From Collinsella sp. (GTDB lineage Bacteria > Actinomycetota > Coriobacteriia > Coriobacteriales > Coriobacteriaceae): 64,000 bases of DNA. The number at the start of each line of letters is the position of its first letter. The stretch's first letter is position 1. This document shows positions 16,010-24,469 of the stretch, piece by piece. Position numbers and translations under genes: made by a program. The stretch lies in NCBI GenBank assembly GCA_031295385.1, contig JAUMOL010000029.1, positions 1-64,000 of the forward strand. Reading direction: 5' to 3'. The notes under the pieces were generated by a model. It did no database searches. It was not told where the DNA came from and saw only the letters and a program-made list of their open reading frames with translations.

Positions 16010-16290
16010 AAAGGGGCGTCGGGCTTGTTGTCCTTGATGAGCACGTCGTAGGTGTCCGCAAGGGCCTCGACGGCCTCATCGAACTCCATGCCGTCAAGGC
16101 CAAGCTCCTTGAGCTTCCCAGCGCGCTTGGCGGCAACGTAGGCCCACGCGAAGTCGAGGCGGTTCTGGTTGGTGACGCGGTCAGGCCAGCCTGCGGCGTT
16201 CTCCTGCGCCTCCCAGAGGGCGGAGCGGCCGCCCTCGATCTCGAAGCTGGTGCCGTCCTCCGGCTTGGTGAACACGAAGGCGTATTTCAT
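15988..16290 (-). CDS. Tail assembly chaperone (gpG-like short form)
   Basis: 100 residues, between major tail protein and tape measure (MKYAFVFTKPEDGTSFEIEGGRSALWEAQ... KPDAPLADARPE). Position and size fit the short form of the siphophage tail chaperone pair. Seven codons before its stop is a perfect slippery heptamer that allows the longer fusion. GGAGCAGCG precedes the ATG. Confidence 0.85.
   Translation of the reverse strand: MKYAFVFTKPEDGTSFEIEGGRSALWEAQENAAGWPDRVTNQNRLDFAWAYVAAKRAGKLKELGLDGMEFDEAVEALADTYDVLIKDNKPDAPLADARPE
16009..16015 (-). promoter_or_regulatory. Programmed -1 frameshift site CCCTTTA
   Basis: On the minus strand the heptamer reads C-CCT-TTA in the zero frame, matching X-XXY-YYZ exactly. 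After slipping by one base the tRNAs re-pair on CCC TTT. The -1 frame then stays open for 68 codons to the next gene. Confidence 0.85.
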
Positions 16291-16299
16291 CGCTGCTCC

Positions 16300-17316
16300 T
16301 TACTCGGTGATGTAGCTCTCGACCTTGTTGACGATGGTGATGGTGACGGGGGTGCCGTCGGCAGAGTCGATGCCGATGTCATCGGCGCTGAACTCGACCT
16401 CTGCGGCGTTGCCCTCGGGGTCTACCTCGGGCATCTCGAAGTTCCACGGCACGTTGGTGAACGCGACCTCAAGCGTGCACTTGGGGTCGGCGCTGTGGGT
16501 GAACTTCCAAAGCGAGGAGCCGTACACGATCTTGGAGGAGACCTTGGTTCCGTCTGCCGCGCCGGTGAGGCACTTGCGCATGAGCGCGAAGTCATCGGGC
16601 ACGACGGTCATGTTCACGGAGGTGGTGAGCTTGCCCTCGGCGAGGATGGTGGGAACAACCTGACCGGCGGCGCGCTTGGCCTCGAGGCTGTTGGACATCT
16701 CGAAGCTGCCCTGCGTAACGGTCACGTCGCCGGGGGTCTGGCTCGCGGTGTCGATCTTGAACTCCCCGCCGGTGGGCACGAAGTAGCCGTCGAAGCACGA
16801 GGGGTTCACCACGTCGGCCCAAGACTGGAACAGCGTTGCGTCGATGCCCGCAGCCGTCACGCTGATGTCCAGAGGGGCGTTGCCCTCGAAGGTGAGGCCC
16901 AGCGTGTCGATCTTGCAGCCGTCAACCTTGTGCACGGTCTGCTGGGCGGTGTCGCCGATCTGGCCCCAGAAGGTCAGCAGCGGGAGCACCGAGCCGAGCG
17001 TGATGACGTGCTTGTGGTAGCCGGGATTCTCGTCAACGGGGGTCGAGACGATGTTGCCCATGGCCGCGAGGCAGTAGAGGGCAAGTGAGTCGGCGTAGGC
17101 AAGCGTCTCGAAGTCGACTCCCATGTTGACCTCGGAGACGTACGCGCCGTTGGCGGCGTTGGCGCGCAGGCCGCACGCCACGGCCTTCTGCTCGATGGTG
17201 CGCTCGGGGTTGACGAGGCCGCCGCCCGTCAGGCCGTGCTTGATTGTGGGCTGGGTGGCCGGGATGTCTCCGTCCTGAAGCGCCACGCCCAGCATGCCGA
17301 TGGAAACGTTAATCAT
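16300..17316 (-). CDS. Major tail protein
   Basis: 338 residues, beta-rich (INVSIGMLGVALQDGDIPATQPTIKHGLTGGG...). It lies just before the tail chaperone, as the tail-tube subunit does in siphophages. The central NAPLDISVTAAGIDATLF and the C-terminal VEFSADDIGIDSADGTPVTITIVNKVESYITE fit tube and Ig-like decoration parts. The start overlaps the stop of the preceding small gene. Confidence 0.85.
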   Translation of the reverse strand: MINVSIGMLGVALQDGDIPATQPTIKHGLTGGGLVNPERTIEQKAVACGLRANAANGAYVSEVNMGVDFETLAYADSLALYCLAAMGNIVSTPVDENPGYHKHVITLGSVLPLLTFWGQIGDTAQQTVHKVDGCKIDTLGLTFEGNAPLDISVTAAGIDATLFQSWADVVNPSCFDGYFVPTGGEFKIDTASQTPGDVTVTQGSFEMSNSLEAKRAAGQVVPTILAEGKLTTSVNMTVVPDDFALMRKCLTGAADGTKVSSKIVYGSSLWKFTHSADPKCTLEVAFTNVPWNFEMPEVDPEGNAAEVEFSADDIGIDSADGTPVTITIVNKVESYITE

Positions 17317-17467
17317 CGTTGGTCTCCTTCTTCCGTGCGGCGGCGCGAACCGCCCCCTGCTCCTTGAGCGCCCTCACGAGCGCATCGGGCGCTTTCACCT
17401 GCGCGCCCTTCTTGAACCGATACGGGTGCCCGTTGAAGAACACCGCTACATCCTTGGCGGCTATCAC
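17309..17467 (-). CDS. Small basic head-tail region protein (52 aa)
   Basis: Starts at a GTG that overlaps the preceding stop (GTGA) and ends across the start of the major tail protein. The sequence (VIAAKDVAVFFNGHPYRFKK, then GAQVKAPDALVRALKEQGAV) looks like a short beta hairpin plus helix. Coupling at both ends argues that it is real. Function not recognised. Confidence 0.65.
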   Translation of the reverse strand: MIAAKDVAVFFNGHPYRFKKGAQVKAPDALVRALKEQGAVRAAARKKETNDD

Positions 17468-17937
17468 TGCGCTACCTCCCTGAACTTCTGCGGGCACTTG
17501 GCGAAAACGGAGCACTGCACGCCCACGGATGCAGCGGCCATGTGGTACTTGGAGCTGTCGCCGGAAACCCCGGCGGCCTCGATGGACGGGAACGAGTTGT
17601 CCACGGTCATGCGGAGGCGCTGGTCTGCCATGACCGCGTTGAAGACCGCGTCCACGTAGGCGAGCAGCGTGGCTGATGCCGTCGCTTGGTCGGAGTGCCG
17701 CGCGAAGCACATCACGTGAACGGTGAAGTCGAGCTGACCGGCACCGGGAACGGCGCGCCCGCCCATGGTCGCGGTGTCAACGATGGAATCGACCGCGATG
17801 TAGAACGGCGGCTCGCTGGTCGGGAACCCGTCGTAGACCTTCGGTGCCTGCACGCCGGGGTAGAGGTCGGCGAAGCCCTCGGCTACCTTGGCCATGCGCC
17901 GGTACAGCTCGTCGCGCGCCTCCTTGAACGTCACCAT
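17464..17937 (-). CDS. Tail terminator/tail-completion-like protein
   Basis: 157 residues (MVTFKEARDELYRRMAKVAEGFADLYPGVQAPKVYDGFPTSEPPF...). Size and position, after the connector and before the major tail protein, fit a tail terminator that caps the tube. The start overlaps the previous stop by 7 bp. The family is inferred mainly from position. Confidence 0.6.
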   Translation of the reverse strand: MVTFKEARDELYRRMAKVAEGFADLYPGVQAPKVYDGFPTSEPPFYIAVDSIVDTATMGGRAVPGAGQLDFTVHVMCFARHSDQATASATLLAYVDAVFNAVMADQRLRMTVDNSFPSIEAAGVSGDSSKYHMAAASVGVQCSVFAKCPQKFREVAQ

Positions 17938-18689
17938 ACGAGGTTCGCCCCCCGTCCGAACTGCTCGATTGCCGCGTTTACCTCCGGGATGTCGGTAGCG
18001 CCGTCCTGCCCTGCGGTCGTGAAGCGGATGAACCCGGCGTCGGTGCTCTCGCCCGTGGCCCCGATGGGGCGGTTGGACGGTCGCAGCATGTAGGCCGCAA
18101 GCTCCAAGACCGCGCGGGACACCTGAGCCGGAAGCTCCTCGTAGCCGTAGACGTACTCGACCCAGCACGGGCGCGGGAAGCACGCCACGGGCACCGCTTG
18201 GCAGTCGCTCGCAAGCTCGTAGCCCTCGGTGAGCAGCTCCCGCACGTCGCCGTGTTCGAGGGTCACGCACCGCTCGCGCCCGTAGTCCTTGGTGCGCCCG
18301 ATCCGTGCCACGAAGGAGCGGCGGGCGTTGCGCTCGAACACGTCGGTCGCGGCCTGACGCGCTTGGAAGAGCGTCTCCTCGGGGAGTTTGTCGAACTCGT
18401 CCTGACCGTCGCCGTAGCCCTTGAGCGCGTCGAGCCTGAAGTAGTGGCGGGACACCACCTCGATGTAGGTGGTGAAAAGCGTCTCGCCGCCCTTCTCCCA
18501 GTCGATGCGGGCGGTGTCCGGGGCCTTGAGCGTCGGCAGCGTGACGGCGTTGTCCTCAACGGGAAGACCCTGCTCCCCGCCGAAGCGGGGGCGCAGGGTC
18601 GCGGAGTCGATCGAGGCGTCTGCCTCAAGCTGCAAGACGGCGGTCTCCGATGCCGCGACGCGGACGGTTGAATCCGGCGCTACGAGCAT
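17931..18689 (-). CDS. Head-tail connector/adaptor-like protein
   Basis: 252 residues from ATG 18689 (GTG 18692 is the alternative). It overlaps the preceding stop as TGATG. Helices such as LFQARQAATDVFERNARRSFVARIG and the SRAVLELAAYMLRPSNRP stretch are typical of phage head-tail connector proteins (gp6/gp15-like). It lies between capsid and tail genes. Inferred: part of the neck below the portal. Confidence 0.65.
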   Translation of the reverse strand: MLVAPDSTVRVAASETAVLQLEADASIDSATLRPRFGGEQGLPVEDNAVTLPTLKAPDTARIDWEKGGETLFTTYIEVVSRHYFRLDALKGYGDGQDEFDKLPEETLFQARQAATDVFERNARRSFVARIGRTKDYGRERCVTLEHGDVRELLTEGYELASDCQAVPVACFPRPCWVEYVYGYEELPAQVSRAVLELAAYMLRPSNRPIGATGESTDAGFIRFTTAGQDGATDIPEVNAAIEQFGRGANLVW

Positions 18690-18874
18690 CACTCCTCCTC
18701 GTCCTCGGACTCTTCGGGGGCGTCATCGGGCTTTGCCTTGCGGCGCGGCGCCTTGCCCTTGGGCTTCTCCTCCTTGAGGAGCCCGCGCTCGCGCGCCTCG
18801 TCGTCGGACATCGTCTCGCCCTTGTAGGCGACGAGGCGGCCGTCGCGCGTGACCCTCTTGGTGCTCGTGTACAT
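18689..18874 (-). CDS. Small Lys/Glu-rich phage protein
   Basis: 61 residues: a short beta-like start (MYTSTKRVTRDGRLVAYKGETMSDDEARERGLL) and then a charged tail of lysines and acidic residues (KEEKPKGKAPRRKAKPDD, ending EESEDEEE). It resembles small capsid-associated proteins found after the major capsid gene. Function unknown. Confidence 0.6.
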   Translation of the reverse strand: MYTSTKRVTRDGRLVAYKGETMSDDEARERGLLKEEKPKGKAPRRKAKPDDAPEESEDEEE

Positions 18875-18883
18875 GGCTCCTCC

Positions 18884-20008
18884 TTACGCGGTCTTGTCGA
18901 GGTCGGTCTTCTCGGCGTAGCAGAAGCCGTCGGGGCGGCGCACCTGAAGCGCCTTGGTCCACTCGGCGAGGATGGACAGCTCGTTCTTGATGAACTGGTC
19001 GTTGTAGTAACCGATCTCCACCGAGACCCCGCCGTGGATGGCGCGGCGTCGGGCGGCGAAGGAGTCGTACACGAGGATACCGGGGCAGTCGGGGTCTTCC
19101 ACGACGGGCATGCCCCAGTAGATGTTGGTGCCGAGCGTCTGGTAGAGGCCCGTGGCGGTCTTGTAGAGGTCGATGGCCTCCTTGATCTCGGGCGAGACGG
19201 CGACGTGCGTGGGGATGCAGCGGCCGTTCTTCATGACGAGGGTGCGCATCTTGCGGATGGCCTCGTAGTAGTTGCCGCCCATGGCGGTCTCGAAGGTCTG
19301 GATGCCGGTGACGTTGGTGATGCCCACGATGCCGGTGGAGCTGTCGCCGGTCCAGTACTTGGAGTTGGTCTTCATGTCGAGGTCGAGCAGGAGGTCGTGG
19401 TTGGTGACGTCCATCAGCTCGTCGTAGTCCTTGAGGGACTCCTTGGAGATGGGGACGTAGCCAGCGATGGTCTCCTTGTTGGCGACGGCGTCCTTGTAGG
19501 AGTAGAGCACGCGGCTCTTGGTCGCGGAGTTGCCTGAGGTCACGCCGCCCCACGTGTCCGGGGAGCCGGTCTGGGCGCTGCGCTGCTTGTAGCTGACGGA
19601 ACCGGCTGCGGGGGCCTCGAGGAGGGTGTCCGCGAAGGTCTGGAACGGGGACTCGGGCTTGGCCGGGAGCTCGAGCTCGATCTCGGTGGGCGCGCCGACG
19701 GTGACGACGGTGGCGTCGTTGCGCGGGCCGACCTCGGCGGAGTTCTTGAAGCCGACCTCCACGCCATGGAACTCGTCGCGGGCGCCGAAGATGCGCTCCG
19801 CGAAGGAGGTGTTCTGCGGCTTGGGCTTGGGCGCGTTGCGGAGCGCGTCCTCCATGTCGATGACGTGCTCGAGCGTGACGTCGAGCTGCTCGATGTGGCC
19901 CTGAATGACGAGGGCCTTGTCCTTGTCGCCGGAGTCGGCGGCGACGCGCTGCTCCTCCGCGAGTCGGCTGCGCTCCTGCCAGAGCTGCTTGGAAGTGATG
20001 ACTGCCAT
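18884..20008 (-). CDS. Major capsid protein (HK97 fold)
   Basis: 374 residues. An N-terminal helical region (about 1-70, WQERSRLAEEQRVAADSGDKDKALVIQGHIEQLDVTLEHVIDMEDAL) fits a scaffold-like delta domain removed by the adjacent protease. The rest has HK97 capsid features (PISKESLKDYDELMDV, an E-loop-like Gly-rich segment, and a closing ILAEWTKALQVRRPDGFCYAEKTDLDKTA). It follows a ClpP-type protease gene by three bases. Confidence 0.9.
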   Translation of the reverse strand: MAVITSKQLWQERSRLAEEQRVAADSGDKDKALVIQGHIEQLDVTLEHVIDMEDALRNAPKPKPQNTSFAERIFGARDEFHGVEVGFKNSAEVGPRNDATVVTVGAPTEIELELPAKPESPFQTFADTLLEAPAAGSVSYKQRSAQTGSPDTWGGVTSGNSATKSRVLYSYKDAVANKETIAGYVPISKESLKDYDELMDVTNHDLLLDLDMKTNSKYWTGDSSTGIVGITNVTGIQTFETAMGGNYYEAIRKMRTLVMKNGRCIPTHVAVSPEIKEAIDLYKTATGLYQTLGTNIYWGMPVVEDPDCPGILVYDSFAARRRAIHGGVSVEIGYYNDQFIKNELSILAEWTKALQVRRPDGFCYAEKTDLDKTA

Positions 20009-20011
20009 GTT

Positions 20012-20749
20012 CTACTCCTTTGTTCGGTAGACCCTGTTTCCCAGCACGAGGAGGCGGCACCCCTCGTTTTGCTGCATGGTATTTGCGGCGTGAGATTTGC
20101 CCGGCTCGTCCTCCGGATCGGTGGGCTTGGGGGTGGAAAGCGCCTCGATTGCCGCCTTCGGGGCATGCTTGTAGCGGGCCAGCATGGCCGGGTCGATGCA
20201 GGCCGCCACGCGCTGCTCGGTCTGGATGATCTCGTCCGCGAGGCCCGCGTCAACTGCGGCCTGCGCGTCGTACCACGTCTCGGCGTCCATGGCGGAACGC
20301 ACGTCCTCAACGTCCATGCCGGAGCGTGCGGCGATGATGCCCGCAATGGTCCCGTCCACGGCCTCAAGGCGCTCCGCCGCCACAAGAAGCTCTGCCGCGT
20401 TGCCGCTCGTGTAAGTCCATGCGTCATGAATCATCAGCTGCGCGAAGTCGCTCATGATGACCTTGTGCGCCATGACGGCGATGTAGGAGGCTGCCGAGGC
20501 CGCGATGCCGTCAACGTATGCGGTGGTCTCGCCCTCGTAGCGCTGGATGGCCGAGGCGATGCCGAAGCCCTCGTACACGTCGCCGCCGCAGCTGTCGATG
20601 CGGATGTCGAGCGGCTTGGGACTCAGCTCGTCAAGCGTCGCGGCGAAGTTCTTGGCCGTGTTGCTCGAATCCATGTCCCAGAAGTCGCTCCCGATGGTGC
20701 CGTAGAGGTACACCGTCGCGCGCTGGGCCTCATTCTTGATTTGAAACAT
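20012..20749 (-). CDS. ClpP-like prohead protease
   Basis: 245 residues. ClpP-fold motifs are present: IDSCGGDVYEGFGIASAIQRY, DGIAASAASYIA with the probable nucleophile Ser85, and MIHDAW with His108. Known: these proteases trim capsid protein and scaffold in HK97-like phages. Its start overlaps the portal stop. The C-terminal KSHAANTM codons coincide with copy 3 of the recurring 23-nt motif. Confidence 0.9.
   Translation of the reverse strand: MFQIKNEAQRATVYLYGTIGSDFWDMDSSNTAKNFAATLDELSPKPLDIRIDSCGGDVYEGFGIASAIQRYEGETTAYVDGIAASAASYIAVMAHKVIMSDFAQLMIHDAWTYTSGNAAELLVAAERLEAVDGTIAGIIAARSGMDVEDVRSAMDAETWYDAQAAVDAGLADEIIQTEQRVAACIDPAMLARYKHAPKAAIEALSTPKPTDPEDEPGKSHAANTMQQNEGCRLLVLGNRVYRTKE
20075..20097 (-). 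promoter_or_regulatory. Recurring 23-nt prophage motif, copy 3 (inside protease gene)
   Basis: On the minus strand it begins AATCTCACGCCGC and ends AATACCATG, within the 3' end of the protease gene and 66 bases before the capsid start. It differs from copy 2 at three positions. TACCAT fits a -10 box, so this may be an internal promoter for the capsid gene. Confidence 0.4.
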
Positions 20750-22028
20750 TCGTGCCTCCTACTCCCGTCTGGCTCCCGTCTCCGGGTTCCTTCGGCTTCT
20801 CTGCGTTGGACGAGTTGAAAACGTTCACGGTTCCATCAGGGTTGACGGTTCCGTAGTTCAGCGGGAACAGCGGAAGCCCGATGCCCTCAAGCGGGTCGAA
20901 GTCCTCAAGGTCGCGGACGTCCTCGCGCGTGATCGCGCCCAGATAGCCCATCTCGCGGTAGTACTGGGTGCGGGTGGCGTCGTCGCCGCGCATGAGGCCC
21001 TGAACGCGGAACTTGGCCTGCGCGTTCGGAAGCCCGCAGGACGCGAGAACCGGCTGCAACGCGATCTCGATGCACCGCACGTCGGGCACGATGGTGTCAG
21101 TCACGTAGTCGATGTTGGACTGCTGTCCTCCGGCGTAGGTGGTCTGGTCTCCGTCGTAGACCTTCCAAGGCGGCACGTTGCAGGCGCGGCACACCTGATG
21201 CAGAACCCACTTCTGCTGCTCGATAACGGAGGCGTCCTTCATGGTCTGCTGGTCGGCAACCCACTTGGCCCCGTAGCCGAAGATGGGCGCGCGCCCCGCC
21301 TCGGTGATGCCGCTCTTCATGTCGATGGCCGTGCGCAGCGCGTTCAGCTTCTTCTCGTCGTTGATGACGTTCCCGGCTGGCAGCTCGACGTGGCCCAGAT
21401 GGTGGTTCCCGTTGCGGAGCATCGAGCGGTAGAACCGCTCAAGGTCGAGGCTCAGGCCGATCTCCTCGGCGGCGAGCTTGGCCAAGGACTTGCCCTTTAT
21501 GCCGTCCTTGGTCACGTGCGTGCAGATGTTGACGACCTCGTGGTTGAAGTACGTCCCTGCGGGCACGTGGTCATCGCCCGGCGCTACGGTGTAGGTGGTG
21601 CGGTAGCCCTTCGGCGCGTCGCGGTCGTAGTTGTGCTGGACGGTCGCGGTGATGGGCCAGATGGCCTCGATGCGCCCACGGTTCCATTCGATGAACCAGT
21701 ATGCGTTGCCGAACGTGTCACGACGCAGCACCGTCCACGCCATGAGCGCCGGGGCGGTCATCTCCTCGTTGGCCATGCCGTTGAGGAGCTTCGCGAGCGG
21801 ATGGTTGGTCAGGCGCTCCGATCCGCTGCGCCGGTGGTTGACCACGCTGAACGGAAGAGACGCCATTGAGCGCGCCTTGGTCTGCTCGCACGCGGCGTAG
21901 TCGATTGACATGAGCGCGCCGTATCCAGCCGGTGTGGGAGCGAACCCCGGCGGAAGGTTGACGCGCACCACGTCTGAAAGCTCGGGTTCCTCCCCGCGCT
22001 TGTAGAACATGTCGTAGAAACGTCCCAT
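20730..22028 (-). CDS. Portal protein (HK97-type)
   Basis: 432 residues from ATG 22028, which has AAAGGGG about five bases upstream. Typical portal features: NHPLAKLLNGMANEEMTAPALMAWTVLRRDTFGNAYWFIEWNRG, the GKSLAKLAAEEIGLSLDLERFYRSMLRNG helix, and VPPWKVYDGDQTTYAGGQQSNIDYV. It forms the ring through which DNA enters and leaves the head. The order terminase-portal-protease-capsid is standard for HK97-type phages. Confidence 0.95.
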   Translation of the reverse strand: MGRFYDMFYKRGEEPELSDVVRVNLPPGFAPTPAGYGALMSIDYAACEQTKARSMASLPFSVVNHRRSGSERLTNHPLAKLLNGMANEEMTAPALMAWTVLRRDTFGNAYWFIEWNRGRIEAIWPITATVQHNYDRDAPKGYRTTYTVAPGDDHVPAGTYFNHEVVNICTHVTKDGIKGKSLAKLAAEEIGLSLDLERFYRSMLRNGNHHLGHVELPAGNVINDEKKLNALRTAIDMKSGITEAGRAPIFGYGAKWVADQQTMKDASVIEQQKWVLHQVCRACNVPPWKVYDGDQTTYAGGQQSNIDYVTDTIVPDVRCIEIALQPVLASCGLPNAQAKFRVQGLMRGDDATRTQYYREMGYLGAITREDVRDLEDFDPLEGIGLPLFPLNYGTVNPDGTVNVFNSSNAEKPKEPGDGSQTGVGGTNVSNQE

Positions 22029-22049
22029 GCTGCCCCTTTCTTCTGGCGG

Positions 22050-22072
22050 CATGGTACGGGCGGCGTGAGATT
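22050..22072 (-). promoter_or_regulatory. Recurring 23-nt prophage motif, copy 2
   Basis: On the minus strand it begins AATCTCACGCCGCCC and ends GTACCATG. It starts within the terminase stop codon (TAA 22071-22073) and ends 21 bases before the portal start. It differs from copy 1 at two positions only. Inferred promoter or operator for the head genes. Confidence 0.5.
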
Positions 22073-23540
22073 AGTAGATTTCCGGGGCGTCCTCGCTTCC
22101 AGACACGAGCTTGTTGTAGGCGAGCGCGGCTATAGCCAAGGCGATAGCGCCGTCTATCTTGGACTTGCGGGAGTCCTTGCCGAATCGCGTTCCGTATGGC
22201 TCGCGCTCCTCCTCCACGGTGTTCTCCAAGTGCTGCCGAAGCTTCCTCTCTCCCTTGAGCTTGAGCCGCCTGTCCTTCACGAGGTTCATCACGATCGAGG
22301 TCGCTTGGCACATGGTGGCGTTGTTCTGGGCGAAGGACACGGTCTCGATGCCGTAAACGTCGTTGAGCTGGCTGCTCATGACGATCATGCGGTTCGGGTC
22401 GATGCCAACGACCTCCGGGTAGTGCTCTTGGCACACGCCCGCCACAAGCTCCATGATCTGGTTGAGCGGGTAGTGCCCGGTGTCCTCGTCCGGCGTGTCG
22501 AATATCCAGCTTTTCGTGTAGCCGACCATGGTTCCGCGCTTGTTCTTGCGCTCCTGATAGGCCACGATCGCATATGAGTCGCCAGCCGTGGCTCCGTCGA
22601 TGCCGATGGTGAACGGACTGTCGAAGTCGAGCTTGTTCGGCCCGCGCTCGCATCGGTCGAGCTGCGCCGTGGTGAAGCACGAGTACGCGTCCCTGTCGGA
22701 CGGGAAGCGGTTGGCGGTGTAGCGCTCGAACGACCTCTTGGACGTGGCCATGCCGCGCTGGTCTTGGATGCTCTCCCACGTGACCCAAGAGGCGCACATG
22801 AGCGGTTCCCAGCTCTCGCGCTTGTCGATGTCCGCGCCGTCATCGAGGCCCAACCAGTAGAGGTACATGCCGGGGTCGTCGTCGGCCTTCTGCAAGGTCT
22901 CCCACAGGAAGCCCTCGCGCGCGTCGGCTGCGGTCGTGATGCCGATTGAGAGCGGGTTCCAGAGCACCTTCTGGCCCTTGAGGCCGGCGTCCCACACCTT
23001 GCTGTCCTTGTAGACGTGCAGCTCGTCAAAGATGAGCACGTTGAAGTGCCAAGACTCAAGGGCGTCCGGCTTGTTGGGAAGCACCATGATCTTCGCGCCG
23101 GTCTCGTTGTGGGTGATGACGTCCTTGCCGATGTCCCACTGGCTCTTCCACGTGTCGTTGAGCTTTATCATGGTGGCGATCTTCTCGAAGATGTTGCGCA
23201 CCTGATCCTTGGAGCTTGCGACCACGCCGTACTGCCCGTTGTGGATGACCTCCATCGTCGCCACGGTGAGAACGGTCGCTGCGGCAAGCTCGGTCTTACC
23301 GTAGCCGGAAGGCAGGCCGATTATCACGCGGCGGAAGCGGCGCTTGAACCGCCCGCCCTCCATGCTCCCGGTAGCGAATATCGGCTTCCAGATGTTCTCG
23401 CGCTGAAACGGTTCGAGGAGGAAGGGCTTTCCGTAGTAGCTGTCGTTCGAGACGTGGTGGCACATGGAGGAGAGGCACTTCTCGTAGTCGCGCGCCATTA
23501 TCAGGCCATCGCGCGAGTACGAGGTCTCAGTCCTCCGCAT
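22071..23540 (-). CDS. Terminase large subunit
   Basis: 489 residues. The ATPase domain has Walker A GLPSGYGKT (75-83) and Walker B VLIFDELHVY (about 168-177). The nuclease domain shows the acidic motifs IGIDGATAGDSYA, VVGIDPNRM and KSKIDGAIALAIA. It packages phage DNA into heads through the portal. The start overlaps the small subunit stop by 14 bp. Confidence 0.95.
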   Translation of the reverse strand: MRRTETSYSRDGLIMARDYEKCLSSMCHHVSNDSYYGKPFLLEPFQRENIWKPIFATGSMEGGRFKRRFRRVIIGLPSGYGKTELAAATVLTVATMEVIHNGQYGVVASSKDQVRNIFEKIATMIKLNDTWKSQWDIGKDVITHNETGAKIMVLPNKPDALESWHFNVLIFDELHVYKDSKVWDAGLKGQKVLWNPLSIGITTAADAREGFLWETLQKADDDPGMYLYWLGLDDGADIDKRESWEPLMCASWVTWESIQDQRGMATSKRSFERYTANRFPSDRDAYSCFTTAQLDRCERGPNKLDFDSPFTIGIDGATAGDSYAIVAYQERKNKRGTMVGYTKSWIFDTPDEDTGHYPLNQIMELVAGVCQEHYPEVVGIDPNRMIVMSSQLNDVYGIETVSFAQNNATMCQATSIVMNLVKDRRLKLKGERKLRQHLENTVEEEREPYGTRFGKDSRKSKIDGAIALAIAALAYNKLVSGSEDAPEIY

Positions 23541-24075
23541 CCTCTATCACCACCTCTGATTCCGGCAGCTCGTAGGCCGCGTCGATGCTCTTGAACATTG
23601 CTGCGGTGTCCGCCGCCGTCTTGGTCGCCGTTGCGTCCATGAGGCCGATGCGCGAGCGCGCCAAGGGCGATAGGCCAAGCATGTCGGACAGCGCGCGAAT
23701 CTCTGAGCTTGCTTCCTTGAGGATGGTGAGCGCCGGGTTCTTGCGCACCAAGGGAATCTCGCGCCCGTCGGCGTTCTTGAAGGGCTTGACGCCTATCTTG
23801 TCGAATATGGCTATCTTGCCGTCCTCGGAGTGTATGGCCTGCTCGGCCTGACGCGCCACGGCGTGCCAGTATGTCAGGAGCCGCAGCGTCGGGATGTCCT
23901 GCTCGGTGAAGCTGTTGACCGGCGGGGCGAGCCACGCCCATATCTCGCTCTGCACTGGGTCTTGGGCTATGTCCCGAGGCATGAGCACCCCGGTGCCGCC
24001 GTCATGCACGGCAAGGCCGTATGAGTCCGAGAGGCCCCGGCGTATGGCGTTGTGCTTCGGCTTCGCGCCCTTCAC
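23527..24075 (-). CDS. Terminase small subunit, P27-like
   Basis: 182 residues. P27-type features include MKGAKPKHNAIRRG at the start, then WAWLAPPVNSFTEQDIPTLRLLTYWHAVARQAEQAI and a C-terminal helix pair (SDMLGLSPLARSRIGLMDAT). It recognises the packaging site and hands it to the large subunit. The 3' end overlaps the large subunit gene, and the 5' end overlaps the preceding gene by 4 bp. Confidence 0.85.
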   Translation of the reverse strand: MKGAKPKHNAIRRGLSDSYGLAVHDGGTGVLMPRDIAQDPVQSEIWAWLAPPVNSFTEQDIPTLRLLTYWHAVARQAEQAIHSEDGKIAIFDKIGVKPFKNADGREIPLVRKNPALTILKEASSEIRALSDMLGLSPLARSRIGLMDATATKTAADTAAMFKSIDAAYELPESEVVIEDAED

Positions 24076-24371
24076 AGTCCCTCACCCCTCAGTGCGTCCT
24101 CGATCCTCTTGGCAGCCCTGCGCAGCTTGAGGCACAGGGGCGATGACGTGAGCATTGATGCGCGCGAAAGGTCGCTCGCCGCCACGTGGGCGCGCTGCAA
24201 CACCTCTAGCACCTCGTCATCCGTCATGGATGCGGACGGGGCGGGAGCCTGAAGCTCGCCCGTGTAGGCGTAGCCTCTGGCCGCGCGCGAGCGGCACGTG
24301 GCGGAGCAGTACCGCGCCGTGCTTCGCTGGGCCTTGAACTCCCGCCCGCAAACCTCGCATCTCTTTATCAT
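24072..24371 (-). CDS. Zinc-finger phage protein next to terminase
   Basis: 99 residues. The N-terminus has a CxxC...CxxxC pattern (CEVCGREFKAQRSTARYCSATCRSRAARGY), resembling zinc-binding recombination or resolvase-linked fingers. The C-terminus is a helical segment. A role in DNA binding for packaging or transcription is inferred from position only. AAGGAGGCACG precedes the ATG. Confidence 0.65.
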   Translation of the reverse strand: MIKRCEVCGREFKAQRSTARYCSATCRSRAARGYAYTGELQAPAPSASMTDDEVLEVLQRAHVAASDLSRASMLTSSPLCLKLRRAAKRIEDALRGEGL

Positions 24372-24469
24372 CGTGCCTCCTTACGGTTACGCGGCCAAAG
24401 CCAAACAACCCGCTTGCATCGAAGCGCGCGGGATAGGTGAAGCCGGTTTGAAAACGACCGCGCAAAGCC

